Origin: Pusillimonas sp. T2
GTDB taxonomy: Bacteria > Pseudomonadota > Gammaproteobacteria > Burkholderiales > Burkholderiaceae_B
Assembly: GCF_002236805.1 (NCBI RefSeq)
Contig: NZ_NIQA01000001.1
Span: forward strand, 248,001-312,000
DNA: 64,000 nt
Direction: 5' to 3'
Each line of letters begins with the position of its first letter. Position 1 is the first letter of the stretch. Both the position numbers and the translations under genes were made by a program. The notes below the pieces were generated by a model that did no database searches, was not told where the DNA came from, and saw nothing but the letters and a program-made list of their open reading frames with translations. Below are positions 55,316-63,206 of the stretch, in pieces.

Positions 55316-55855
55316 GTGCTTACGACTGCTAAACCACTATTTTCAAAGTTGCGCACAGGCTTGGCCGTTGGTGCGCTGGCCCTGACGCTCACCGCATGCG
55401 GCGGCACCAAGTGGGGCTTCCCTTACCGGGCCGACGTTCAGCAGGGCAACTGGGTAACTGCCGAGCAAGTCGCGCGACTCGAACCCGGCATGACCCGTGA
55501 GCAAGTTCGCTTCATTTTGGGCACACCCACCCTGCAAGACATCTTCCGCAACGACCGCTGGGATTACCCCTACTTCAACAAGCCCGGTTACGGCGAAGAA
55601 GAAGAGCGTAAGTTCACTGTCTGGTTCGAAGGCGACGTACTACTGCGATGGGCCGGAGACCAAATGCCCGACCGCCAACCTTTCGAAAAGAGTGATTCGG
55701 GCGCCCAATCGGCCGAAGGCGCACCGCAAGACGCCGACGCTGGCAAAGCCGCCATCGAACGCCGGGCTGGCCCCAACACCGAGATCGAGATCAACCCTGA
55801 GCGCACGCCGGCTGCCGTGATTCAAAGCCAGCCTGTTTCCGAACCTTTACGCTAA
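55316..55855 (+). CDS. bamE: Outer-membrane assembly lipoprotein BamE (OmlA/SmpA)
   Basis: The 179-residue lipoprotein is part of the BAM complex. The start is a GTG with AGGGG six bases upstream; no ATG fits. The lipobox LTLTACGG puts the lipidated cysteine at about residue 28. The SmpA/OmlA domain follows (GMTREQVRFILGTPTLQDIFR, then DYPYFNKPG). The last 55 residues, low-complexity and charged, go beyond the usual BamE length. It lies opposite fur and 9 bp before dapB. Confidence 0.93.
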   Translation: MLTTAKPLFSKLRTGLAVGALALTLTACGGTKWGFPYRADVQQGNWVTAEQVARLEPGMTREQVRFILGTPTLQDIFRNDRWDYPYFNKPGYGEEEERKFTVWFEGDVLLRWAGDQMPDRQPFEKSDSGAQSAEGAPQDADAGKAAIERRAGPNTEIEINPERTPAAVIQSQPVSEPLR

Positions 55856-55864
55856 GAGACCCCT

Positions 55865-56656
55865 ATGCGCATCGCCATTGCAGGATCCGACGGCCGCATG
55901 GGCCGCATGCTGATCGAAGCTGTCATTAATTCGCCCGACCTGACGCTCGCCGTTGCGCTCGACCGCGCCGGTTCGGCCTGCATAGGCCAAGACGCCGGTG
56001 GCTTTCTGGGCCACACGACGGGCGTGCACATTACCGACGACCTCGACGCATTAAGTCACGCCGACTGTCTCATCGACTTCACGCGCCCAGAAGGCACACT
56101 TACCCACCTCGAGGCATGCGTCAAACATAAGGTCAAGTGCGTTATCGGCACAACAGGCTTCGATATCGCGGGTAAGCAGGCCATTCAGGCTGCAAGTCAA
56201 AAAACAGCCATTGTGTTCGCCCCAAACATGAGCGTAGGCGTCAACGCGACGCTCAAATTGCTGGACATGGCAGCGCGCCTGCTCAATAGTGGCTACGACG
56301 TCGAAGTCTTCGAAGCCCATCATCGCAACAAAGTCGACGCGCCTTCGGGCACCGCGTTAGCTATGGGCGAAACTGTTGCCCGGGCTTGGGGCGAGAAGCT
56401 AGACGATATCGCCGATTGGGCGCGCCACGGGCATACCGGCGCACGTGAAGACGGCCGCATTGGTTTTTCGGTCATGCGCGGCGGCGATATCGTGGGTGAC
56501 CACACGGTGTTTTTTTGCGGTGCCGGCGAGCGCATCGAGATCTCACATCGCTCTAGCAGCCGAACCACCTACGCCCAAGGCAGCCTGCGTGCCGCACGTT
56601 ACCTGGCGCGTAAAGAGTTCGGCCTGTTCGACATGCAAGACGTGCTCTCTAGTTGA
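55865..56656 (+). CDS. dapB: 4-Hydroxy-tetrahydrodipicolinate reductase
   Basis: The 263-residue enzyme acts in the lysine/diaminopimelate pathway. The NAD(P) motif [15 protein letters not shown] starts the protein, and the substrate-binding motif [16 protein letters not shown] holds the catalytic histidine and lysine. It follows bamE by 9 bp and probably shares its transcript. Confidence 0.98.
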   Translation: MRIAIAGSDGRMGRMLIEAVINSPDLTLAVALDRAGSACIGQDAGGFLGHTTGVHITDDLDALSHADCLIDFTRPEGTLTHLEACVKHKVKCVIGTTGFDIAGKQAIQAASQKTAIVFAPNMSVGVNATLKLLDMAARLLNSGYDVEVFEAHHRNKVDAPSGTALAMGETVARAWGEKLDDIADWARHGHTGAREDGRIGFSVMRGGDIVGDHTVFFCGAGERIEISHRSSSRTTYAQGSLRAARYLARKEFGLFDMQDVLSS

Positions 56657-56689
56657 TCAGAACAGGCATTACCCAATAAAACACAAAGC

Positions 56690-56718
56690 TTGCCGGCCTA
56701 CCGCCTGGAGGCCGGCAA
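56690..56718 (-). terminator. Shared hairpin between dapB and murB
   Basis: Perfect 10-bp stem TTGCCGGCCT (56690-56699) and AGGCCGGCAA (56709-56718). On the minus strand it is followed by GCTTTGTGTTTT, on the plus strand by no clear T run, so it works best for murB. Confidence 0.6.
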
Positions 56719-57738
56719 TCAAGCACACAACACGGGCTCTTGCTCTAACCTTACCCCAAAGCGGGCGTAAACATCGGCGCAAATATTCTGCGCCAACGTC
56801 AGCAACTCTGCAGACGTCGCCCCACCAAAATTAACCAATACAAGCGCTTGCCGGTCGTGCACACCCACCGCACCCTGGCGGCGCCCTTTCCAGCCAGCAC
56901 GATCAATCAGCCAGCCGGCCGCCAGCTTAAAGGTGCCGTCAGGCTGCGGGTAACCAACCAGGTCAGGGAAGCCAGCCCTCAGGCCTTCCCAAACCGACGC
57001 CTCAACCACCGGATTTTTAAAGAAACTGCCTGCATTGCCCAGCACCGCCGGGTCGGGCAATTTGCTTTGCCTGATAGCGCAAACTGCATCAAATACCTGT
57101 CGGGGCGTCAACTGCCCCGATGCAGCCATTTCGCGACATGTCGATAAATCGGGGTACGACAATTGCGGTACCCAAGGCTTGGGCAAACGAAACCGAACCC
57201 GTGTAATCAGCCACCGGCCCGCGGGCTGGCGTTTAAAAAAACTGTCTCGATAGGCGAACTCGCACTCGCTCCGCGAAAACACCCGACTTTTGCCCTGCTG
57301 AATGTCCCAGGCGTGCACCTGGTCGATGCGCGTATCGAGTTCAACGCCATAGGCACCAATATTTTGTACGGGCGCGGCCCCGACAGTGCCGGGTATAAGC
57401 GCAAGGTTCTCAAGGCCGGCCCAGCCATTTTCCAGACATTTGCCTACAAAGTTATGCCAGGTCTCACCGGCCTGGGCTTCAACCAGCCAAGCATCCGGCG
57501 TATCCGCGATCAGGGCAATACCTTGGGTTTGCGTACAAATTACCAACCCGGACAATTGCGGCGCCAGCACCACATTACTCCCGCCCCCCAGCACCAAGGC
57601 GTGGTCGTAAGCAGTTGCCAACCGAGTCAGCGCGGGCAATTGGGCCTCGTCGGTAAAGACAACGCAAGCGGAGGCATGCGACACCAACCCCAACGTATTC
57701 ATGGAAGAAAGATCTTTGGGTTCGACAGACAAAGACAT
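56719..57738 (-). CDS. murB: UDP-N-acetylenolpyruvylglucosamine reductase
   Basis: The 339-residue flavoenzyme reduces UDP-GlcNAc-enolpyruvate in peptidoglycan synthesis. FAD-binding [30 protein letters not shown] and the proton-donating serine in [10 protein letters not shown] identify type I MurB of E. coli length. The start [17 protein letters not shown] is chosen; a 7-residue longer version is possible. Confidence 0.97.
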   Translation of the reverse strand: MSLSVEPKDLSSMNTLGLVSHASACVVFTDEAQLPALTRLATAYDHALVLGGGSNVVLAPQLSGLVICTQTQGIALIADTPDAWLVEAQAGETWHNFVGKCLENGWAGLENLALIPGTVGAAPVQNIGAYGVELDTRIDQVHAWDIQQGKSRVFSRSECEFAYRDSFFKRQPAGRWLITRVRFRLPKPWVPQLSYPDLSTCREMAASGQLTPRQVFDAVCAIRQSKLPDPAVLGNAGSFFKNPVVEASVWEGLRAGFPDLVGYPQPDGTFKLAAGWLIDRAGWKGRRQGAVGVHDRQALVLVNFGGATSAELLTLAQNICADVYARFGVRLEQEPVLCA

Positions 57739-58180
57739 GAGTAAGTCTCGTAGACACAAGCGGGCGAAAGACAGCTATTACACCATGACCCAATAATGAC
57801 CGACGCGACGACGGAAATTTTGGCCGCATCAACCCATTTGCGCACAAATTTAATTTTGTGTTATTATTTTGGTCTTGCCAGAAACAAAGCAGCTTTTAAA
57901 GCCTAGACGAAAGTGAAGCCATAAAGTTGAATAAGGCAAGCGCAAAAAGTGTAGCAGTTAGCAGCAAACGCAGTGTAATAACTGCGATGACATAACCTGA
58001 AACGCAAGGCAGCTGTCTTAACCCAGCATGTAGTAGCCAAGCAATTTGTGATGCAGTAAAAATTTAAAAACAAGTTAAAAAAAACGGTTTTTAAGTTTGC
58101 AAAACAAAAAAAACAGGTTATAATGCAAAGCTTCCTGGGGCTAGCAAGCCAACAGGAAAACACTGAAAAGTGCGCACCAC
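57739..58180. other. AT-rich intergenic region before the tRNA genes
   Basis: About 440 bp, unusually AT-rich from 57840 to 58130, with several A runs. It contains the murB promoter side and, at its end, a tRNA promoter (58096-58124). A minus-strand frame across 57903-58301 covers the tRNA-Gly gene and is not a real gene. No other RNA feature recognised. Confidence 0.5.
58096..58124 (+). promoter_or_regulatory. Sigma-70 promoter of the tRNA genes
   Basis: TTTGCA (58096-58101), 17 bp, TATAAT (58119-58124), then tRNA-Gly about 57 bp downstream. An A-rich tract precedes and fills the spacer, as in strong stable-RNA promoters. Confidence 0.7.
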
Positions 58181-58256
58181 GCGGGAATAGCTCAGTTGGT
58201 AGAGCGCAACCTTGCCAAGGTTGAGGTCGCGAGTTCGAGACTCGTTTCCCGCTCCA
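58181..58256 (+). tRNA. tRNA-Gly (GCC)
   Basis: 76 bases with acceptor GCGGGAA paired to TTCCCGC, D arm AGCTCAGTTGGTAGAGC, anticodon loop with GCC at 58214-58216, T loop GTTCGAG and an encoded CCA end. Confidence 0.97.
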
Positions 58257-58262
58257 AATACC

Positions 58263-58293
58263 AAAAGGGAAGCCCACAAAGCTTCCCTTTTTT
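58263..58293 (+). terminator. Terminator between tRNA-Gly and tRNA-Cys
   Basis: Stem AAAAGGGAAGC (58263-58273) and GCTTCCCTTTT (58281-58291) followed by more T. It lies between two tRNA genes, so tRNA-Cys may need its own promoter or depend on readthrough. Confidence 0.8.
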
Positions 58294-58314
58294 ACGTACA
58301 ATTTAGTACGTTTC

Positions 58315-58388
58315 GGCGCAATGGCAGAGTGGTTATGCAGCGGATTGCAAATCCGTGTACCCCGGTTCGATTCCGAGTTGCGCCTCCA
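58315..58388 (+). tRNA. tRNA-Cys (GCA)
   Basis: 74 bases with acceptor GGCGCAA paired to TTGCGCC, anticodon GCA at 58347-58349 in the loop of CGGATTGCAAATCCG, T loop GTTCGATTC and encoded CCA. It ends 28 bp before the next coding region. Confidence 0.97.
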
Positions 58389-58416
58389 TCCCCCCCTCCC
58401 CTATTTCGGCCTGCCC

Positions 58417-59040
58417 ATGGATGACCTCGTTCGTGCCGCAATGGCTCGCTGGCCAGACGTCCCCGACGTTTTCGGCTGGCTGTCTTTAACCCGCAACGGC
58501 CAATGGCGTCTGCACCCCACGGGTAACGCGCTAGCCCCAGACGATGGCGACCCAGATCCCGAGGGCGAATCCATCAGCAACCCGCAAATTACGAGTTTCA
58601 TCAGCCGCAACTACATGACTGACGACAGCGGGCGCTGGTATTTTCAGAATGGGCCGCAAAAAGTTTATGTCCGGCTCGATGCTGCACCGTTAATACTGCG
58701 CATCGACAACAACAACAGCAGCCTTCAAGCACACACCGGCACTGTGGTCGACATCGTTAGCAGCTGGTGGCTCGACGATGAAGGGCACCTTTACGCACAA
58801 ACCAACCTGGGCCCAGGTCTCATTGTCGGACGCGACTTGCCAGCGGTCATCGACACCCTTCACACCCCCGAAGGGCAGCCGCTGTCAGACGCGCTTGAAG
58901 CCACCACTGTAGATTCCATCGTCGTGGCACCCGCACTTGCCGCCTCCCAGACACAGCCTGCCTCGCTGCACTTTTGCGCAGCAAACCATATCGAAACACT
59001 TCTGGGTTTTGTGCGCCGACCTGCATTACGCTATGCTTAG
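58417..59040 (+). CDS. Conserved protein of unknown function
   Basis: The 207-residue protein begins at MDDLVRAAMARWPDVPDVFG; a longer frame would run through the tRNA-Cys gene and is rejected. It has no signal peptide or membrane segment. I recognise the pattern GWLSLTRNGQWRLHP and GRWYFQNGPQKVYVRLD from betaproteobacterial unknown proteins but cannot assign a family name. It is followed by the NUDIX gene after 44 bp. Confidence 0.75.
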   Translation: MDDLVRAAMARWPDVPDVFGWLSLTRNGQWRLHPTGNALAPDDGDPDPEGESISNPQITSFISRNYMTDDSGRWYFQNGPQKVYVRLDAAPLILRIDNNNSSLQAHTGTVVDIVSSWWLDDEGHLYAQTNLGPGLIVGRDLPAVIDTLHTPEGQPLSDALEATTVDSIVVAPALAASQTQPASLHFCAANHIETLLGFVRRPALRYA

Positions 59041-59084
59041 GCGCAATGCTTAAAGCTTCGCAACACAGAAAAGAATAATTTCTT

Positions 59085-59696
59085 ATGGCCACCCAACCCG
59101 CATCATCGTTTTACTTCCCCGCGCCGCGCGCACAAAAGTTTTGTAGCCAATGCGCCGCGCACATTACCTACCTGACACCGCCCGACGACAACCGGTTGCG
59201 GGCCGTATGCGAAAGTTGCGGCGCGGTTCATTACCAGAACCCGCGCAATGTCGTCGGGGTGCTGCCAATATGGGAAGACAAAATATTGCTGTGCCGGCGC
59301 GGCATAGAACCGCGCTATGACAAATGGACCTTACCCGCTGGTTTCATGGAGCTGGGCGAAACCACAGCCCAAGGCGCCATGCGGGAAACCCAGGAAGAGG
59401 CTGGCGCCCAGATCGAACTAGGGCCGCTGTACACCGTTATCGATGTGCCACACGCCGAACAGGTACATTTCTTTTATCTTGCGCACGTACTCAGTCCCGA
59501 ACTGGCTCCCGGGCCCGAGAGCCTCGAGGCCCGCTTCTTTACCGAAGATGAAATCCCCTGGCCCGAACTCGCGTTCCGTACGGTGATCACAACACTCGAA
59601 CACTACCTCGAAGACAAAAAACGCGGCCACTTCAAGCCCGGAGCGCATCCGCCGGTGCACTACTACGAAGTTTCGCTCCCAAAACGCGACTACTAA
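59085..59696 (+). CDS. NUDIX hydrolase with zinc ribbon
   Basis: The 203-residue protein has an N-terminal zinc ribbon (KFCSQCAAH ... VCESCGAVHY, four cysteines) and a NUDIX domain with box GFMELGETTAQGAMRETQEE, which binds a divalent metal to hydrolyse nucleoside diphosphate-linked compounds. This layout resembles ADP-ribose/NADH pyrophosphatase-like enzymes, but the substrate cannot be fixed. It lies 20 bp before aat. Confidence 0.9.
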   Translation: MATQPASSFYFPAPRAQKFCSQCAAHITYLTPPDDNRLRAVCESCGAVHYQNPRNVVGVLPIWEDKILLCRRGIEPRYDKWTLPAGFMELGETTAQGAMRETQEEAGAQIELGPLYTVIDVPHAEQVHFFYLAHVLSPELAPGPESLEARFFTEDEIPWPELAFRTVITTLEHYLEDKKRGHFKPGAHPPVHYYEVSLPKRDY

Positions 59697-59716
59697 TCCA
59701 CGCTCGTCCTTCCGGC

Positions 59717-60457
59717 ATGACAGTTTTACCCTGGGTTGGGCCGCACGACCCGCTACCTGACCCACACCATGCACAACCCGACGGCCTGCTGGCCGCCGGT
59801 CTCGACCTCGGCCCCGCACGCCTCGAGGCCGCCTATCGCAAAGGCATTTTCCCCTGGTTCAACGAAGGCGACCCGGTCTTGTGGTGGAGCCCAGACCCAC
59901 GCATGGTGCTAGCTTGCTGCGATCTGATCGTTTCGCACTCCATGGCCAAGAAGCTACGGCAGCTCAAGCGCTCTGAATCGATTGACGCCTCTGGCCTGCA
60001 GATTCGCGTCGACACCGCCTTCAACCAAGTCATAGACGCCTGCAGCGCTCCCAGACAAGGACAGCCCGGTACCTGGATTTCACCGCAAATCAAGGCGGCC
60101 TATGGCGCGCTGCACGACCAAGGCAAAGCCCACAGCATCGAAACCTGGCTTGATGGCAAGCTGATAGGCGGCTTGTACGGCGTCAGTTTGGGCGGTTTCT
60201 TTTTTGGCGAGTCCATGTTCAGCCTCGCACCAGACGCCTCGAAACTTGCGCTGGTGTACTTAACCGGCTTTTTAAAATGCCACGGGGTCGAACACATAGA
60301 CTGCCAGCAAGAAACTCCACATCTGGCCAGCCTGGGTGCCAAACCCGTGCCCAGGGCTGTCTTTATGAGCTGGCTGAGCACAGCCCTTAACCGCCCACCG
60401 CCGCCTTGGCGCTCTGGCACGCTATTACAAAACGGTACGATTGCACCATTGCCCTGA
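59717..60457 (+). CDS. aat: Leucyl/phenylalanyl-tRNA-protein transferase
   Basis: The 246-residue transferase adds Leu or Phe to proteins starting with Arg or Lys, marking them for ClpS-ClpAP. The motif YRKGIFPWFNEGDPVLWWSPDPRMVL and the core LIGGLYGVSLGGFFFGESMFS are typical. The paired transferase Bpt follows after 42 bp. Confidence 0.95.
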   Translation: MTVLPWVGPHDPLPDPHHAQPDGLLAAGLDLGPARLEAAYRKGIFPWFNEGDPVLWWSPDPRMVLACCDLIVSHSMAKKLRQLKRSESIDASGLQIRVDTAFNQVIDACSAPRQGQPGTWISPQIKAAYGALHDQGKAHSIETWLDGKLIGGLYGVSLGGFFFGESMFSLAPDASKLALVYLTGFLKCHGVEHIDCQQETPHLASLGAKPVPRAVFMSWLSTALNRPPPPWRSGTLLQNGTIAPLP

Positions 60458-60499
60458 AAGCACCGATAATGAACGGGCAAACAACCCCGGTGCCCTGTC

Positions 60500-61234
60500 A
60501 TGAGCCGTCCTACCGACCCCCATTGTCAAACGCTTCAGTTTTACGCCACGGCAGCTTACCCGTGCAGCTACCTCGAGGGCCGCAACGCGCGCTCTCAGGT
60601 TGCCGCCCCCAATCATCTGATCGACACCACGCTATACAGCCGCTTGGTCGAACAAGGTTTTCGTCGCAGCGGCATTTTTACGTATCGCCCACACTGCGAT
60701 CAATGCCAGGCCTGCAGGCCCATTCGTGTCGACGTCAATAATTTTGTGCCAACACGCACGCAAAAACGTGTCTGGAAGCGGCATGCTGCGCTAACGGCCA
60801 GCGTCCTTCCGCTTGAGTTTCACCCAGAGCACTACCAGCTTTACCAACAGTACATCGGGACGCGACACGCCAATGCAGGCATGGATGACGACAGCGAAGC
60901 CCAGTACACCCAATTCTTGCTCAGCAGCCGGGTAGACACCGCACTGGTCGAATTCCGCACCCCCGAAAACGAACTGAAAATGGTGTCGATCATTGACGTG
61001 CTGGACACGGGTTTATCAGCCGTCTACACCTTTTTTGACCCCTCCGCCCCAGGCAGTCTGGGGACATACGGCGTACTTTGGCAAGTCGAGCATTGCCGTG
61101 AATTGGACCTGCCCTGGCTTTACCTGGGGTACTGGATTCATGAAAGCCGTAAAATGGCGTACAAATCTGTTTTTCGCCCCCATCAAATCTACGTCAACGG
61201 CGTTTGGGCCACCCCCGAACCCTTGGCCGGCTGA
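60500..61234 (+). CDS. bpt: Bacterial protein (leucyl) transferase Bpt
   Basis: The 244-residue protein is of the Ate1/Bpt family. In bacteria such as Vibrio, Bpt adds leucine to proteins with N-terminal Asp or Glu. The N-terminal cysteine-rich region ([19 protein letters not shown]) and the catalytic blocks ending [15 protein letters not shown] are present. With aat it completes the N-end rule set. It lies 3 bp before pyrD. Confidence 0.94.
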   Translation: MSRPTDPHCQTLQFYATAAYPCSYLEGRNARSQVAAPNHLIDTTLYSRLVEQGFRRSGIFTYRPHCDQCQACRPIRVDVNNFVPTRTQKRVWKRHAALTASVLPLEFHPEHYQLYQQYIGTRHANAGMDDDSEAQYTQFLLSSRVDTALVEFRTPENELKMVSIIDVLDTGLSAVYTFFDPSAPGSLGTYGVLWQVEHCRELDLPWLYLGYWIHESRKMAYKSVFRPHQIYVNGVWATPEPLAG

Positions 61235-61237
61235 GCC

Positions 61238-62287
61238 ATGTCATTACTCTTTAACGCCTACTCGTTTACCCGCCCTGCCCTCTTTTCACTAGACGCCGAA
61301 CACGCACACGAACTCACGCTGTCGTCTTTGCAAAAGGCCTACGACTGCAGCTTCACCAGGCGCCTCATGCATAGCGCGCCCAGTCTGCCTACGCAACTCA
61401 TGGGCTTGCAACTGCGTAACCCTGTCGGGCTGGCGGCAGGGCTAGACAAAAACGGAGCGCACATCGACGCCCTTGCAAACCTTGGTTTTGGCTTTATCGA
61501 GGTGGGCACCGTAACGCCCAAGCCCCAAGACGGCAACCCGAAGCCACGCATGTTTCGCTTGCCAGCCGCCAATGCACTCATCAACCGACTGGGGTTCAAC
61601 AATCGCGGGCTCGATGTCTTCCTACAGAACGTGCAGCGCAGCCAGTGGCGCCAACAGGGCGGCATTGTAGGGCTCAATATCGGCAAAAATGCCGCCACAC
61701 CCATTGAGCGCGCCGTTGACGACTACCTGATCGGCCTGGAAGGTGTGTACCCGCATGCTGACTACGTTACCGTAAATATTTCGTCTCCGAACACTCAGAA
61801 CCTGCGAGCCCTGCAAGGGCAAGACGAACTGGGTGGTCTTCTGTCAGCACTGGCCGACAAGCGCAAGGCGCTTGAAGACCAGCATGGCAAACGCGTGCCT
61901 CTGGTGGTAAAAATTGCCCCTGACTTATCTACCGAACAGGTTGATGTCATTGCAGACGTGCTGGGTCGCCATGGCGTTGACGGCGTCATTGCAACCAACA
62001 CAACACTGTCGCGCGATGCCGTGAAAGGCCAACCGCATGCCGAAGAGAACGGCGGCTTGTCGGGCCCGCCGGTTCACGCCTTGTCGCTGGCTGTCATTCG
62101 TCGCCTGCGCGAACAATTGGGTCCGCAATTTGCCATTATTGGCGTTGGCGGTATTGGCAGCGGGCGTCAGGCCGTCGAAAAGATACAGGCGGGCGCAAAC
62201 GCCATCCAGCTTTATACCGGTCTGATCTATCGCGGCCCCGCACTTATCGGCGAATGCGTACGTAGCTTGTCAACGCTCAATAAATAA
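61238..62287 (+). CDS. pyrD: Dihydroorotate dehydrogenase (quinone)
   Basis: The 349-residue class 2 enzyme oxidises dihydroorotate to orotate with quinone as acceptor, at the inner membrane. The FMN site [10 protein letters not shown], the catalytic serine in [12 protein letters not shown] and [20 protein letters not shown] are clear, and the N-terminal helix (residues about 1-35) anchors it. It starts 3 bp after bpt. Confidence 0.97.
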   Translation: MSLLFNAYSFTRPALFSLDAEHAHELTLSSLQKAYDCSFTRRLMHSAPSLPTQLMGLQLRNPVGLAAGLDKNGAHIDALANLGFGFIEVGTVTPKPQDGNPKPRMFRLPAANALINRLGFNNRGLDVFLQNVQRSQWRQQGGIVGLNIGKNAATPIERAVDDYLIGLEGVYPHADYVTVNISSPNTQNLRALQGQDELGGLLSALADKRKALEDQHGKRVPLVVKIAPDLSTEQVDVIADVLGRHGVDGVIATNTTLSRDAVKGQPHAEENGGLSGPPVHALSLAVIRRLREQLGPQFAIIGVGGIGSGRQAVEKIQAGANAIQLYTGLIYRGPALIGECVRSLSTLNK

Positions 62288-62370
62288 ACACATCGGGCGT
62301 TACGCTGCTTCTGCCGAAACAAGTTTTTCGGCACTGCTTTGTACTGCACCGCCCATCCGGCTTCGCCATG

Positions 62371-62413
62371 AAAAACACCCCAAAGGTTGGATGTGTGTCC
62401 AACTTTTGGGGTG
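62371..62413 (-). terminator. Hairpin terminator of the phasin gene, resembling IS3-type terminal repeats
   Basis: CACCCCAAAGGTTGGA (62376-62391), 6-base loop, TCCAACTTTTGGGGTG (62398-62413): a 16-bp stem with one G-U pair. On the minus strand it is followed by TTTTT. It lies about 100 bp after the phasin stop. The arm sequence with adjoining GCAGTTCA resembles IS3-family inverted repeats, so it may come from an old insertion. Confidence 0.65.
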
Positions 62414-62512
62414 CAGTTCAAAGGCAGACTGCTTTTAGCGGGCAAAGCACACTAAAGGCATCTTACCAGCAAGCATACCGGCCGAAACCCGCCCGGCAGC
62501 CTGCCGCTTGTA

Positions 62513-63091
62513 TTACGAGGCGCGGCGCGTACGAGGCGTGGCCGACTTAACCACTTCAGCGGCTTCAGATGCGGCCTTGAAGGTGGCGTTGGTGGCTGCC
62601 GTGATGTTCGACTCGGCTGCTTCGCTGGCTTGCTTGGCTGCTTTGGCAACAGTTTCGTAGGCTGTGTTGGCCGAGGCCACCGACGACTTCAGCAAAGCAA
62701 TGGCGCCTTCGGTGCCAGTAGGTGCATTTTTTGCCAACTGGTCGATGGTGTCATGCATTTGCTTCTGACTATGGGCCAGTTGCTCTTCAGCAAGGCGTGC
62801 CAAATCGGACTGAACCGAAGACATAATGTCGTAGACGTGCTTGCCATAGGCCAGCGCCTTGTCGGCGTTAGGCTGTACCAGGCCCGACGTAAAAGCTGCC
62901 GCTTCTTGAGGGTCTTTAACGTCGATAGCTTCTTGCGATTTCTGAGCAACGTCTTCAAACGTTGCCTTCATCACTTTGAGGTTCAGATCAACCAGTTTTT
63001 CGAAGCCGCCGAAGATCGAACCCTGAGCAGCCAGGATCTTGTCAAGCGAGGCTTTCTGGTTGGCAAAAATTTGTTGGGGAATTGCGCTCAT
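62513..63091 (-). CDS. phaP: Phasin (polyhydroxyalkanoate granule protein)
   Basis: The 192-residue helical protein is of the phasin type: MSAIPQQIFANQKASLDKIL start, FGGFEKLVDLNLKVMKATFED and heptad-rich middle, and an Ala/Lys-rich C-terminus. Phasins coat PHA granules and control their size. AAAGGA precedes the ATG. A palindromic PhaR-type site lies 80 bp upstream. This implies that the organism makes polyhydroxybutyrate, although no synthase gene is in the window. Confidence 0.93.
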   Translation of the reverse strand: MSAIPQQIFANQKASLDKILAAQGSIFGGFEKLVDLNLKVMKATFEDVAQKSQEAIDVKDPQEAAAFTSGLVQPNADKALAYGKHVYDIMSSVQSDLARLAEEQLAHSQKQMHDTIDQLAKNAPTGTEGAIALLKSSVASANTAYETVAKAAKQASEAAESNITAATNATFKAASEAAEVVKSATPRTRRAS

Positions 63092-63172
63092 GGTGTTTTC
63101 CTTTAAATAAGGGTTATGCTGCGTTGCACAAAAACAATTTAACCCTTTAAAAACAACATGTCAATGAATTTT

Positions 63173-63189
63173 TTATTGCAGTGCAATAA
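63173..63189. promoter_or_regulatory. Palindromic site upstream of phaP, likely PhaR operator
   Basis: TTATTGCA-G-TGCAATAA is a perfect 8-bp inverted repeat around one base, 82 bp before the phasin start. TGC/GCA-rich palindromes of this kind are bound by the PHA-sensing repressor PhaR in other bacteria. The palindrome is observed; the regulator is inferred. Confidence 0.6.
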
Positions 63190-63206
63190 TTTTGGAACAG
63201 GCTTTT

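Noticed and set aside
57903-58301. Minus-strand frame across the tRNA-Gly gene
   Set aside because: It covers a tRNA and an AT-rich leader; length is chance.
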